DNA of 38,416 bases, from positions 1 through 38,416 of the forward strand of contig CAZVRJ010000022.1 of the NCBI GenBank assembly GCA_964629885.1, in the 5' to 3' direction. The stretch is from CAYWCV01 sp964629885 (GTDB lineage Bacteria > Bacteroidota > Rhodothermia > Balneolales > CAYWCV01). Each line of letters opens with the position of its first letter. Within the stretch, counting starts at the first letter, position 1. The notes beneath the pieces are model-generated. The model ran no database searches and was not told the DNA's origin. It saw only the letters and a list, made by a program, of their open reading frames with translations. Shown piece by piece: positions 26,223 to 34,636 of this stretch. Position numbers and translations under genes: made by a program.

Positions 26223-27824
26223 ATGAAATTCTTAATTATTCTTGTAATTGCCTTGCTGTGGATACCACAGCAAGGCATCGCGCAGACGACACAAATGGCG
26301 CGAGGTGTTGTTTATCACGACTTGAACGAAAATGGACAGAAGGATGCCGGAGAACCCGGAATCCCTATGGTTTCGATTACTAATGGCCGTCAAGTTGTGC
26401 AGACAGGTACAGATGGGCGATACGAAATTACTGTTACAGACGACACCATCATATCGGTAATAAAACCGAGTAATTTCATGTATCCGGTAAACGACTTGAA
26501 CTTACCCCAGTTCTTCTACATCCATAAACCAAAGGGTTCTCCAGAACTAAGGTACAAAGGTGTAGCACCGACCGGTCCGTTGCCGTCATCCATCGACTTT
26601 CCATTGCTGACTGGCAGGGTAAATGATGAGTTCAGTATTGTAGCTTTTGGTGATCCCCAGCCATATAACTTGGATGAGGTCGGTTACTACGATATGGACA
26701 TTGTTAACGAGTTGGTTGGAACCGACTTATACGATTTCGGCATCTCTTTGGGAGATTTGGTCGGCGACAATTTGGATTTGTTCGAGCCGCTCAACAAAGC
26801 CACGTCTCGCATTGGTTTGCCATGGTTCCATGTGTTGGGTAATCACGACATCAACTTCGATGTTCAAGAGCAACACCACGCAGATGAAACGTTCGAACGA
26901 GTGTATGGCCCTGCCAACTTTGCCTTTAATCATGGGAAAGTGCACTTCATCATTCTTGATGATGTAATCTATCCAAATCCATACGGCACAACAAACTATG
27001 TTGGAGGATTTCGAGATGAACAGTTTGAGTTTATAGAGAATACACTCAAGTTTGTGCCCGACGATTACCTAGTTGTTTTTAACGTCCATATTCCCATTTT
27101 CAATGAGTTCCCATTTGGTGAGACTTTCCTCGACGAGCACCGCCGCAGGTTGTTCGAACTCTTGAAGAACAGGCCACATACTCTCTCTTTATCGGGGCAC
27201 ACCCACACGCAACGGCATCATTTTTTTCGGAATGTTGACGGATGGATGCAAGATAAACCGCATCACCATTTCAATATTGGCACTACGTCGGGTGACTGGT
27301 GGTCAGGGGCCAAAAATGAAAATGGAGTTCCTGATGCCCTAATGCGCGATGGCACTCCAAATGGGTATGCTTTGCTCCATTTCAAGGGCAATCAGTACAC
27401 TTTCGATTACAAGGTGGCAGGGATGTCAGAGGAGCACAAAATGCGAATCTACGGACCTGATAAAGTTCCTCAAAATGCAAGATATCGCGGCCAGCTTTAC
27501 GTCAATTTCTACCAAGGCAGCGAATTTTGCAAAGTTGATTACCGAATTGACGACGGCGATTGGAGATCAATGCGCTACAGTGTAGGAGATGATCCAACTG
27601 TTTCGGAAATTCGCCACCTTTGGGATAGATCTGATGTGATCCCTGATGGCATCAGACCTTCCAATCCAGCCTTATCATATCATTTATGGAGAGCAAACAT
27701 TCCTACGCGCCTTGATCTTGGTATGCGCAAGGTTGAGGTTAGAGTTACAGATTTGTATGGGCGCGAATATCGTGATTTCTTCGAGTTTGAGGTAGTGTCG
27801 CCACCACAATCATCGAACGAGTAA
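26223..27824 (+). CDS. Secreted calcineurin-like metallophosphoesterase (MetallophosN-Metallophos-MetallophosC)
   Basis: The protein has 533 aa with a signal peptide (about 1-21, ending GIAQ). The N-terminal sandwich (26-115) has an EF-hand-like calcium loop, DLNENGQKDAGEPG, of the SdrD/MetallophosN style. The catalytic domain carries all metal-site motifs: GDPQ (D144), GDLVGDN (D178), GNHD (N207, H208), NVHIP (H289) and GHTHTQRH (H326, H328). A C-terminal beta-domain (about 400-525) fits MetallophosC. It should hydrolyse phosphomono- or diesters in the periplasm or at the cell surface. Co-transcription with the TonB receptor (17-bp gap) suggests joint scavenging of a phosphate-containing compound. 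It converges with the hydroxylase gene, and their stops are adjacent. Confidence 0.9.
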   Translation: MKFLIILVIALLWIPQQGIAQTTQMARGVVYHDLNENGQKDAGEPGIPMVSITNGRQVVQTGTDGRYEITVTDDTIISVIKPSNFMYPVNDLNLPQFFYIHKPKGSPELRYKGVAPTGPLPSSIDFPLLTGRVNDEFSIVAFGDPQPYNLDEVGYYDMDIVNELVGTDLYDFGISLGDLVGDNLDLFEPLNKATSRIGLPWFHVLGNHDINFDVQEQHHADETFERVYGPANFAFNHGKVHFIILDDVIYPNPYGTTNYVGGFRDEQFEFIENTLKFVPDDYLVVFNVHIPIFNEFPFGETFLDEHRRRLFELLKNRPHTLSLSGHTHTQRHHFFRNVDGWMQDKPHHHFNIGTTSGDWWSGAKNENGVPDALMRDGTPNGYALLHFKGNQYTFDYKVAGMSEEHKMRIYGPDKVPQNARYRGQLYVNFYQGSEFCKVDYRIDDGDWRSMRYSVGDDPTVSEIRHLWDRSDVIPDGIRPSNPALSYHLWRANIPTRLDLGMRKVEVRVTDLYGREYRDFFEFEVVSPPQSSNE

Positions 27825-29015
27825 CTACATGTCGAGCATCGTAAACCGGCGTGCAAAAACTCTTTGCATGCCGGTGTTTACGATCAAATGGGTTGCTGCC
27901 AGTTTTAGGATCGTCGGTTGGCCAGATCTGCCCATAACCGTATTGAACCAAGCCCTCCGGATACCTGCCTTAGCTCGCCTCTGAACGCCTAACTCGTATT
28001 TGGAGAGGGCTTTCGACAACATTTCTGTGTTCAATAGAGACCCCAATTCTGAGAGACATTGCATCAAATGGGACGAGTCCATCCATCCTAGGTTCATGCC
28101 CTGTCCACCAATTGGGCTCACCACGTGGGCCGCATCACCAGCGAGGATAACCCTTCCTTTCACAAGATGCTCTGCTCTCCAGCGCTCAATACCGAAACTG
28201 CTGAACATGGTGCAATCATCTGTTTCAAGTTCTGTAGCTATTCGAGAAGCAACAATATGTGATAACTGGCTTATACTTTGCTCCTCCGTATCGCTCTGAT
28301 GCAATCGTGCAACCCACCGACGTTTCCCACCAGGCAGAGGGAAGCTCTCGACTAGCCCCTCGCTATGCAGATTAATGACAGCGTCGCTGCCAAATTGGCC
28401 GCCATCACTAAAGTCACCCATTATATAGCGGTCTTGATATTTGCCACCGAGCATATCGACCCCCATTGCAGACCTAACATCGCTTCGTTTGCCGTCACAG
28501 CCAATTAAAAGTCTGCACCTAATCGAGTGCTCGGCAGACACTTGATCGGCAACTATAACGCTCACCATTTCGCTTGTTTGTTCGAATCCGACAAATTTCC
28601 ACCCTAGATAAAGAGGCACATTTCGCGACAATATCGCCTGTTCAAGAATTTCTTCGGTGATGTGCTGTGGCATAATGACCGGATACTTCCAACGTCCGGG
28701 GTTACTGTCGAAACTCATGCGTCCAACTGGCCGTCCTTCTACATAAGCCCAGCCACCAGTCACAGTTGTACCCTTTTCAACAAATATATCTGCAAGGCCG
28801 ACGTGATCTAAGGCAGACAGTCCGGGTGGATGGATTCCTATCGCCCTAGAATGTTGATTCACTGAGGTGCGAGGATCCACGACCACAACGTCGTAACCCT
28901 TTGCGTGCAACATTAATCCCTGAAGCATACCTACTGGACCTGCTCCAACCACCAGTACATCGCAGTGGAGGGGGAGTGAATTCTCGTTTATTTCAGATGC
29001 GCCACCCAAGGTCAA
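27825..29015 (-). CDS. FAD-dependent aromatic hydroxylase/monooxygenase of the type III PKS cluster
   Basis: This PHBH/UbiH-fold flavoprotein has VVGAGPVGM near the N-terminus, an Asp-Pro-Arg ADP-contact region (VVDPRTSVNQHSRAIGIHP), GCDGKRSDVR and the FAD-ribityl motif ILAGDAAHVVSPIGGQGMN. It probably hydroxylates the phenolic ring made by the neighbouring PKS. The frame is open back to an ATG at 29081, but that overlaps the methyltransferase by 70 bp. A TTG at 29015 overlaps the upstream stop as TTGA, and another TTG at 29009 has AAAGG about 7 nt before it. Either gives a normal N-terminus of about 395 aa. The last 19 codons before the final Met are exactly the 57-bp repeat copy B. Confidence 0.88.
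   Translation of the reverse strand: MTLGGASEINENSLPLHCDVLVVGAGPVGMLQGLMLHAKGYDVVVVDPRTSVNQHSRAIGIHPPGLSALDHVGLADIFVEKGTTVTGGWAYVEGRPVGRMSFDSNPGRWKYPVIMPQHITEEILEQAILSRNVPLYLGWKFVGFEQTSEMVSVIVADQVSAEHSIRCRLLIGCDGKRSDVRSAMGVDMLGGKYQDRYIMGDFSDGGQFGSDAVINLHSEGLVESFPLPGGKRRWVARLHQSDTEEQSISQLSHIVASRIATELETDDCTMFSSFGIERWRAEHLVKGRVILAGDAAHVVSPIGGQGMNLGWMDSSHLMQCLSELGSLLNTEMLSKALSKYELGVQRRAKAGIRRAWFNTVMGRSGQPTILKLAATHLIVNTGMQRVFARRFTMLDM
27831..27887. repeat. 57-bp palindromic direct repeat, copy B (inside the hydroxylase 3' end)
   Basis: This copy is identical to 22833-22889, 4998 bp away in the same orientation. Here it is exactly 19 in-frame codons of the minus-strand hydroxylase (LIVNTGMQRVFARRFTMLD), followed only by Met and stop. 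It also sits 6 bp after the stop of the converging phosphoesterase gene. Confidence 0.95.
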
Positions 29016-29722
29016 TCCTTTTGGGTTGCAATTTTCCCGATTAGCAACAATCGGTATGGGAACACCCTTTTGACATGCCACTCAATTCCAAGCAGCCTCG
29101 ACAGCTCCGAACGCGTGTAACTTTTCCGGATAGACGTAAGCCCGTCGGGTGTGATGAACGACCTCCAAAAAAAAGGCCATGTTAGATTAAACACCAGCCA
29201 TGCTAGGTCCCCACGTTCAATGTCGTTGAACAGAACCAAGTTGCGAGCTAACGCTTTGGCATCATTTGTTAGCACTATTAGCGCTTTGTCGTCTAAATGG
29301 TGCATCACGTGGTTAGATATCACAAAGTCAAATTTTAATCCTTCGCCCACCAACTCCGAGCTTTTTGCCTTGCGGAAGTGGATGTGCACACTCGGATTCC
29401 GAAGTCTCAGATATGCTTCGGCATTTGCGTCTGGATCAATGCCTGTTACGCTGAGCTTAAAACCATCATTTGCTGCATAGCGCGACAAAGACTCCATAAC
29501 ATCGCCACCGCCGCATCCGATGTCGAGTAGAGTATGAACTTTTTGAGGATCCCTTGCAAGTACCGGCTTTATTTGAGATCGGTAGATGTGCTTCCAGCGA
29601 GCGAGCAAGGGATTGATAACCCTGAATCCATCGTATGTCCTGAATAATTTGGCGAGATCTACATTTTCATGGTCCATGTACTCAATCAAACCTGGTCTGC
29701 GCTTATTAAGTATGATCGCCAT
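29012..29722 (-). CDS. Class I SAM-dependent methyltransferase of the PKS cluster
   Basis: This 236-aa Rossmann-fold methyltransferase has motif I LLDIGCGGGD (residues 65-74), an acidic GIDPDANAEAYL (motif II), DFVISNHVMHHLDD (motif IV/V) and a conserved N-terminal EYMD region. It probably methylates the phenolic product of the type III PKS on oxygen, carbon or an oxidised ring. It lies 12 bp after the PKS stop and is translationally close to the hydroxylase (TGA overlaps TTG). Streptomyces srsABC uses a methyltransferase in the same position, but from a different, membrane-bound family, so the function is analogous rather than homologous. Confidence 0.88.
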   Translation of the reverse strand: MAIILNKRRPGLIEYMDHENVDLAKLFRTYDGFRVINPLLARWKHIYRSQIKPVLARDPQKVHTLLDIGCGGGDVMESLSRYAANDGFKLSVTGIDPDANAEAYLRLRNPSVHIHFRKAKSSELVGEGLKFDFVISNHVMHHLDDKALIVLTNDAKALARNLVLFNDIERGDLAWLVFNLTWPFFWRSFITPDGLTSIRKSYTRSELSRLLGIEWHVKRVFPYRLLLIGKIATQKD

Positions 29723-29734
29723 GATGAAACAGTA

Positions 29735-30844
29735 TTACCCTGGTGGATTTGTAACGGTTAGAACAGCCGATTCAATCGTGAGGCCAGGTCCAAACGCCAT
29801 TGCAACAACATGCTCATTGCTATCAGGATTGCTATTTAAAATTTTATCCAAAACGAATAGGATGGTGGCGCTACTCAGGTTTCCAACTTCAAAGAGAACT
29901 TCCCTCGAAGCCCAAAGTTTCGCCTCATCCAAATTCATCGAACTCTTTACTTTGTCGATAATGGCCCTACCACCGGGGTGTACCGCCCACGTGTGGATGT
30001 CGTCCATATCGAAGCCAGCAGCCTGCAACATGGGTAGTATGGTTGCCTCCGTCTTCATTTCCAAAATAGTGGGAACGTACGATGTGAGCACCATTTCGAA
30101 GCCATTGTCACCAATGGTCCAAGCCATATCTGCCTCACCCTCTGGAGCCAACATGGTCTGCATGGCAGCCACTTTCAGACTTTGGGCCGTATCGGATGGT
30201 CTCGATGATACGATAGCGGCCGATGCACCATCACCGAAAACGGATCCACTGAGTATCGAATCGATAGATTCGTCAAGCTGAAGATGGAGGGTGCAAAGTT
30301 CGACGCAAACGATAAGGACATTGGCTTTTGGATCACTCTCACAGAATGCCCTAGCCATTCGGAGGGCGGGGAAAAAGGCATAACAACCCATGAATCCCAG
30401 ATGAAATCGCGGTGTCGACAACGGCAGGCCTAAATCCATCACCACGGCATAGTCGGGTCCGGGTGCAAAGAAGCCAGTGCAAGAAACAGTGATCACATGA
30501 GTGATTTGGTCGGTGTCTAATCCTGCTTCAGATATCGCCTTGCGCGCAACGGTCGTGAAGAGAATCTTTGCCTGTTCTGTGTAAACCCGATTCCGATCTC
30601 CAGTAGATGGGGTCAAATGAAATTCACCATCCTTCAAAAATAGCAACCCCTCGCTAGCGCCCTGTTCAAAATCGGGAAGCACACTATACCGGCGGTCTAT
30701 ACCCGACTGTGTATAGATTCGGTGCAGTATGGCAGTGGTTTCGCGCTTACCTCCTACAAAAGATTTCATCATCTCCCGGGCAAATGCCTGAGGATAGAAG
30801 TGCTTCGGAAGTTCAGTTGCGACGGCGTTGATGTAAGCTGGCAT
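29735..30844 (-). CDS. Type III polyketide synthase (chalcone-synthase superfamily)
   Basis: The protein has 369 aa from the ATG at 30844; a TTG at 30874 would add ten residues and is less likely. The thiolase-fold catalytic triad is visible: Cys154 in GFMGCYAFFPALRMA, His289 in WAVHPGGRAI and Asn322 in EVGNLSSATILFVL. Typical bacterial features are GDGASAAIV and the C-terminal GFGPG-like loop, here AFGPGLTIE. It condenses an acyl-CoA starter with malonyl-CoA units to give alkylpyrones, resorcinols or related phenolics; the starter cannot be read from the sequence. It leads a three-gene biosynthetic run with a methyltransferase and a hydroxylase, with a MATE transporter upstream in the same direction. 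Confidence 0.93.
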   Translation of the reverse strand: MPAYINAVATELPKHFYPQAFAREMMKSFVGGKRETTAILHRIYTQSGIDRRYSVLPDFEQGASEGLLFLKDGEFHLTPSTGDRNRVYTEQAKILFTTVARKAISEAGLDTDQITHVITVSCTGFFAPGPDYAVVMDLGLPLSTPRFHLGFMGCYAFFPALRMARAFCESDPKANVLIVCVELCTLHLQLDESIDSILSGSVFGDGASAAIVSSRPSDTAQSLKVAAMQTMLAPEGEADMAWTIGDNGFEMVLTSYVPTILEMKTEATILPMLQAAGFDMDDIHTWAVHPGGRAIIDKVKSSMNLDEAKLWASREVLFEVGNLSSATILFVLDKILNSNPDSNEHVVAMAFGPGLTIESAVLTVTNPPG

Positions 30845-30896
30845 GGTAGTGACATGTAAGGTTTCACGTCTCAACCAATGTACGCTTTCTGCCGTT

Positions 30897-32282
30897 TCAA
30901 GTTGACTGTTGAACTAACTTATTACTTAAATATTTGAAACGGAGATTGTGCATGATGGCGGCAGCCGACAAGCCGAATATCAGTCCGACCCAAAAACCTT
31001 GTGGACCCCATCCCTGCACCAAGCCGGCCCAATAACCAATGGGTAAACCAATACCCCAGTAAGCAAGGATGTTCACGAACATTGGGATACGAGTGTCTTT
31101 GAGTCCGCGAAGCGCACCGTAGCCGCTCACTTGTAACCCATCAGAAATTTGAAAGATGGCCGCCATGAGTAGTAGATTGGCTCCTACCTCAATTACATCA
31201 GGATCGTTGGTGTAAATGGATGCTATAAATCTTGGGAATAAGAGCATGACCGTTGCGGTTACCATCATGATTAACACACTCAGCCCAATGCCGGTATATC
31301 CCGCAAATCGTGCCCTCTCGGGCTGATTGCGTCCGATAAATACCCCAACCCTGACGCTAATCGCAGTTGCCAAGCCAAATGGGATCATGAATGTGATGGA
31401 CCCAAAATTGATGGCGACCTGATGTCCGGCCATCGCTATCGTACCCAAAGATCCAATCATGAGTGCTATGGTAGCGAACATGCTCACCTCCATGAAAGAG
31501 CTAATCCCGTTCGGCACTCCAATCCACAGAAGCTCCTTTTGATACTTCCATTGCGGCCAGCGCCAATTCTTGAATATCTCAAATCGGACGTAAGCCTTTC
31601 GATTCATGGTGTAAATGAGGATCGATAGGAACATGACCACACCGACGATGGCCGATGCGTAGCCTGTGCCTACAGCTCCTAACTGTGGAGCACCAAGCTT
31701 GCCATAAACAAGCACCCAGTTTCCAAAGATATTAAAGGGGAGTCCGATGAGGGCGATCCACATACCCGGCTGGGTTGCACCGATGCTATCGTTGAAGACT
31801 CTCAATGCAATGAATGCAAGATAGAATGGCATACCCCAGGTCATGGCGTAGGTATACCCCATCGCTTTATCGGCAACTTCGGGGTCTGCTCCTATCCAAC
31901 CTATCGCTATGTCGAAATTGAGCATCAACGCTATGCAACCAACCGATAGGATCAAAGACAACCAAATGGCTTGACGGGTGTTCTTGCCGATCATGGGGAA
32001 ATCCCGTCCCCCGAACGCTTGTGCTACAATCGGGTTCAGACCCATCAAGATACCGAAGCACAGCATGAACAAAGGCGCCAGCATGCTAGAACCAATGGCA
32101 ACAGCTGCAAGATCATTGGCCGAAAGCCGTCCAGCCATCACAGTGTCGACAAACCCCATCGACATCTGCAATATTTGCGCAGCAATGATTGGCGAACCGA
32201 GCCGTAAAGTAAACGTCGCCTCGTCCCACACCTTAAAACGGAAGTCAGGATCGCGAAAGCGAGTCAGTAATCCTCGTACCAT
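30897..32282 (-). CDS. MATE-family multidrug/metabolite exporter
   Basis: This 461-aa protein has about twelve hydrophobic helices in two homologous halves. Its N-half motif LGSPIIAAQILQMSMGFVDT and AGRLSANDLAAVAIG, and the GLNPIVAQAFGGRD loop, identify a NorM-type MATE transporter. The second half repeats the pattern (LLWIGVPNGISSFMEVSMFA). It exchanges Na+ or H+ for organic cations or drugs across the inner membrane. Located 52 bp upstream of the PKS and in the same direction, it may export the polyketide product or an intermediate; that is inference. It starts 29 bp after the dehydrogenase stop, so the genes are likely co-transcribed. Confidence 0.92.
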   Translation of the reverse strand: MVRGLLTRFRDPDFRFKVWDEATFTLRLGSPIIAAQILQMSMGFVDTVMAGRLSANDLAAVAIGSSMLAPLFMLCFGILMGLNPIVAQAFGGRDFPMIGKNTRQAIWLSLILSVGCIALMLNFDIAIGWIGADPEVADKAMGYTYAMTWGMPFYLAFIALRVFNDSIGATQPGMWIALIGLPFNIFGNWVLVYGKLGAPQLGAVGTGYASAIVGVVMFLSILIYTMNRKAYVRFEIFKNWRWPQWKYQKELLWIGVPNGISSFMEVSMFATIALMIGSLGTIAMAGHQVAINFGSITFMIPFGLATAISVRVGVFIGRNQPERARFAGYTGIGLSVLIMMVTATVMLLFPRFIASIYTNDPDVIEVGANLLLMAAIFQISDGLQVSGYGALRGLKDTRIPMFVNILAYWGIGLPIGYWAGLVQGWGPQGFWVGLIFGLSAAAIMHNLRFKYLSNKLVQQST

Positions 32283-32311
32283 GAATCTAAGCCCAAATCA
32301 GGGCTGCCTTA

Positions 32312-33283
32312 TTACACCAACAAGTTTGGTAGTTCTTTGCCATCTCCGCCATTGAGCAGATGTAACAGCCCTTTCGCTGCAAGCATACCCATACGGATGC
32401 GCGTCTCGTAGGTTGCACTGCCTATATGCGGAATTAGCACCGCATTCGGTGCATCAAGCAGGTCTTGGTGCACCACTGGCTCCTCCTCGTACACATCCAA
32501 TCCAGCCCCAGCGATCCAGCCCGATTTCAACGCCTCAGCCAATGCCGCTTCATCAATGAGAGGACCTCTTCCAGTGTTGATCAGTATGGAAGATCGTTTC
32601 ATCTGCTGAAGCATCTCTCGGTCAATCATGTGTCGGTTCTCTGGTGTAAGGGGGCAATTCAGCGACACCACGTCGCTTTTTCTTACCAGATCCTTGTAAT
32701 CGTCCACATAGGTAGCCGACAAGCTTTGCTCGATCTCTGCAGACACCGGCTTTCTGTTATGATAGATGGTGTTCATGCCGAATCCTACCGCTCTGCGGGC
32801 TACTGCCTGGCCGATACGGCCCATCCCGATGATGCCCAATGTTTTCCCATTGAGGTCGTAACCCAGAAATCCAAGTGGATCCCAGCCATCGAACTTTCCT
32901 TCACGCAAAAAGGTTTCCGACGCAGGGATATGTCGGATGGTGGCCAAAATGAGTGCCCAGGCGATATCGGCAGTTGCCTCAGTTAATGCGCCGGGAGTAT
33001 TTGTAACGCGTATTCCAAGTTCCTTAGCTGCATTAACATCAACATTATTGTAACCGACAGCATAGTTGGCTACGACTTTGAGTCGCTCGCTCGATTCCAA
33101 TACACGCCGACTCATCGGTGTCGAGAGCATACTGATAACGGCATCGTAGTCGCCCAAGGCTTCAATTAGTGAATCCTCGGTGTAGTAACTGCCTCGATCG
33201 CCAACAACCACTTCTGCGTGATTTCGCAGAAAATCGATCACTTCGCCGACAATAGGCTCGGTGATGAGTATTCGATAGGACAT
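32312..33283 (-). CDS. D-isomer-specific 2-hydroxyacid dehydrogenase (glyoxylate/hydroxypyruvate reductase-like)
   Basis: The protein has 323 aa from the ATG at 33283; an upstream frame extension would overlap the next gene. Catalytic residues are Arg239 in NTGRGPLID, Glu268 in VYEEEPV and His286 in PHIGSA. The NAD(P) fingerprint is GMGRIGQA (153-160), and NYAVGYNNVD is typical of GyaR-type enzymes. It reduces glyoxylate, hydroxypyruvate or a related 2-keto acid. The start follows GGGAGA by a short spacer. It lies 11 bp after the lipoprotein stop and upstream of the MATE gene, forming one long minus-strand run. Confidence 0.92.
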   Translation of the reverse strand: MSYRILITEPIVGEVIDFLRNHAEVVVGDRGSYYTEDSLIEALGDYDAVISMLSTPMSRRVLESSERLKVVANYAVGYNNVDVNAAKELGIRVTNTPGALTEATADIAWALILATIRHIPASETFLREGKFDGWDPLGFLGYDLNGKTLGIIGMGRIGQAVARRAVGFGMNTIYHNRKPVSAEIEQSLSATYVDDYKDLVRKSDVVSLNCPLTPENRHMIDREMLQQMKRSSILINTGRGPLIDEAALAEALKSGWIAGAGLDVYEEEPVVHQDLLDAPNAVLIPHIGSATYETRIRMGMLAAKGLLHLLNGGDGKELPNLLV

Positions 33284-33294
33284 GATTCTCCCAG

Positions 33295-33795
33295 TTATTC
33301 TATGTTGGCTGTGGTGTCGCCAGATTTCCAACGCTTGGCCTTTTCGAAGGACTCATCGCTGTCAACAGCTGCAAAATAGCTAAATGGCACAAGTGCTTGG
33401 GTGCACATGGCAGAAGGATCTCGTTTCGACCGTGCATTAATCGAAACGATATCGCCATCGAAGGCTAATTCAACAGAGTGAAGTGCTGAGCAACCGTCGG
33501 GGAAGTCGCCCTCGATCAGAAATCCGAATTGGGATTTGTACATCACGCGGCTCACGCGCGACAAATAAACATTACCTATAGACATCTGCTTACCCGAATT
33601 GTTGGCAGAGGAGTCGATGGAGACCCAATTCTGCATTGGTGCATCAACGATTCGTATGGGGAGGCTGAGATCTGGGCCACGTTCTGTGCGTGGTGCAGGT
33701 TGCTCGGTTACGTTCTCGGCGCCTCGTTCTTTATTCTTGCAACCAAGTGGGGTTAGCAGCGCCATGGCAAGAAGTATAAAGCCAACGCGGTTCAT
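33295..33795 (-). CDS. Small lipoprotein of unknown function
   Basis: The protein has 166 aa from the ATG at 33795, giving a lipoprotein signal MNRVGFILLAMALLTPLGC with the lipid-attached Cys at about residue 19. The mature part is a low-complexity linker followed by a small domain with SIGNVYLSRVSRVMYKSQFG and conserved-looking Cys residues in PDGCSALHS and SAMCTQA, which may pair. I do not recognise the family. Its start overlaps the rsfS stop (ATGA), so it is translationally coupled to rsfS. Confidence 0.78.
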   Translation of the reverse strand: MNRVGFILLAMALLTPLGCKNKERGAENVTEQPAPRTERGPDLSLPIRIVDAPMQNWVSIDSSANNSGKQMSIGNVYLSRVSRVMYKSQFGFLIEGDFPDGCSALHSVELAFDGDIVSINARSKRDPSAMCTQALVPFSYFAAVDSDESFEKAKRWKSGDTTANIE

Positions 33796-34172
33796 TTTAG
33801 TTGATCCACGATTTCGGTTCGAATGGCGTCGCTCCACATCTTTTCTAGATTGTAGTACTGGCGCATGTTTGTCTGGAACACATGCACAACGATGTCGACA
33901 TAATCGAGGATGACCCATCTTCGTGAGCCCAATCCCTCTTTCTGCCAGGCAGGCTCAGAAGCCAGCTCTTTAGTGCTCACGGACACATTTTCGGATATTG
34001 CCTTTACTTGTATGTCGGTCTCAGCATCGCAGATCACAAAATAGTCGGTCATGGATGTCAGCTTTCGTACGTCTAATACGACGACGTTACTAGCTTTCCG
34101 TTGTAGCATGGCTTCAGTAATGATGTCGAGCAGTGCTTTTGTGTCTTGGTCTTCCGTATTCGTATCGGTCAT
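33792..34172 (-). CDS. rsfS: Ribosomal silencing factor RsfS
   Basis: This 126-aa RsfS/Iojap-family protein binds uL14 of the large ribosomal subunit and blocks subunit joining, chiefly under nutrient limitation. Typical motifs are VVVLDVRKLTSMTDYFVIC (about residues 30-48), the helix following it and WVILDYVDIVVHVFQTNMRQYYNLEKMW (split across about 86-113). It overlaps the LytR_C gene upstream by 4 bp and the lipoprotein gene downstream by 4 bp. The neighbourhood LytR_C-rsfS is common in Bacteroidota and Balneolia. Confidence 0.95.
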   Translation of the reverse strand: MTDTNTEDQDTKALLDIITEAMLQRKASNVVVLDVRKLTSMTDYFVICDAETDIQVKAISENVSVSTKELASEPAWQKEGLGSRRWVILDYVDIVVHVFQTNMRQYYNLEKMWSDAIRTEIVDQLK

Positions 34173-34624
34173 TGGGAAATATTCAGGGATGGAAAATCGG
34201 CGCCAATTACTACTGTAGCGTCGAGAAAAAAGTCGGGAGATGTCTCCTGTATGATCTGGTCGTGAGGAATACCTAGGGCAGTTGCGACCTTGCGGGCGTG
34301 CTCTAAGTTGCCGCTTCGGTCGATGACAAGTGTGCGGGGAATATCGAAAGTCTCGAAATTTCCCGATTCTACCACATCGAAGCCGAATCTACGCAACCGC
34401 TCGGTGAAGCGGGATGCAATGCCGGGTACTCCGCATCCATTTCTGACCTCGACTTGTATAGCCTGGGCAATTAATCGCCACTCCTCGGGATTGCCGATTC
34501 GCTCAGGTTCTACTCTAGGCGTGATCATCCTGGATGCCAACGCAAAGAGCAAGATAAGAAGAATGGCACTAAGAATAGTGATTAGTGCGTTCAGTGAAAA
34601 AACGGCCGACCGTTCTTTGGTCAT
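34169..34624 (-). CDS. Membrane-anchored LytR C-terminal-domain protein
   Basis: This 151-aa protein has one N-terminal TM helix (about 10-32) followed by a LytR_C domain: IQVEVRNGCGVPGIASRFTE, LRRFGFDVVESGNFE, ALGIPHDQII and the end DATVVIGADF. The domain is found alone, or at the end of LytR-CpsA-Psr wall proteins, and its activity is uncertain. The gene is coupled to rsfS through a 4-bp overlap. No catalytic LCP domain is present, and the length is normal for the stand-alone form. Confidence 0.88.
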   Translation of the reverse strand: MTKERSAVFSLNALITILSAILLILLFALASRMITPRVEPERIGNPEEWRLIAQAIQVEVRNGCGVPGIASRFTERLRRFGFDVVESGNFETFDIPRTLVIDRSGNLEHARKVATALGIPHDQIIQETSPDFFLDATVVIGADFPSLNISQ

Positions 34625-34636
34625 CCGTGACCTATT

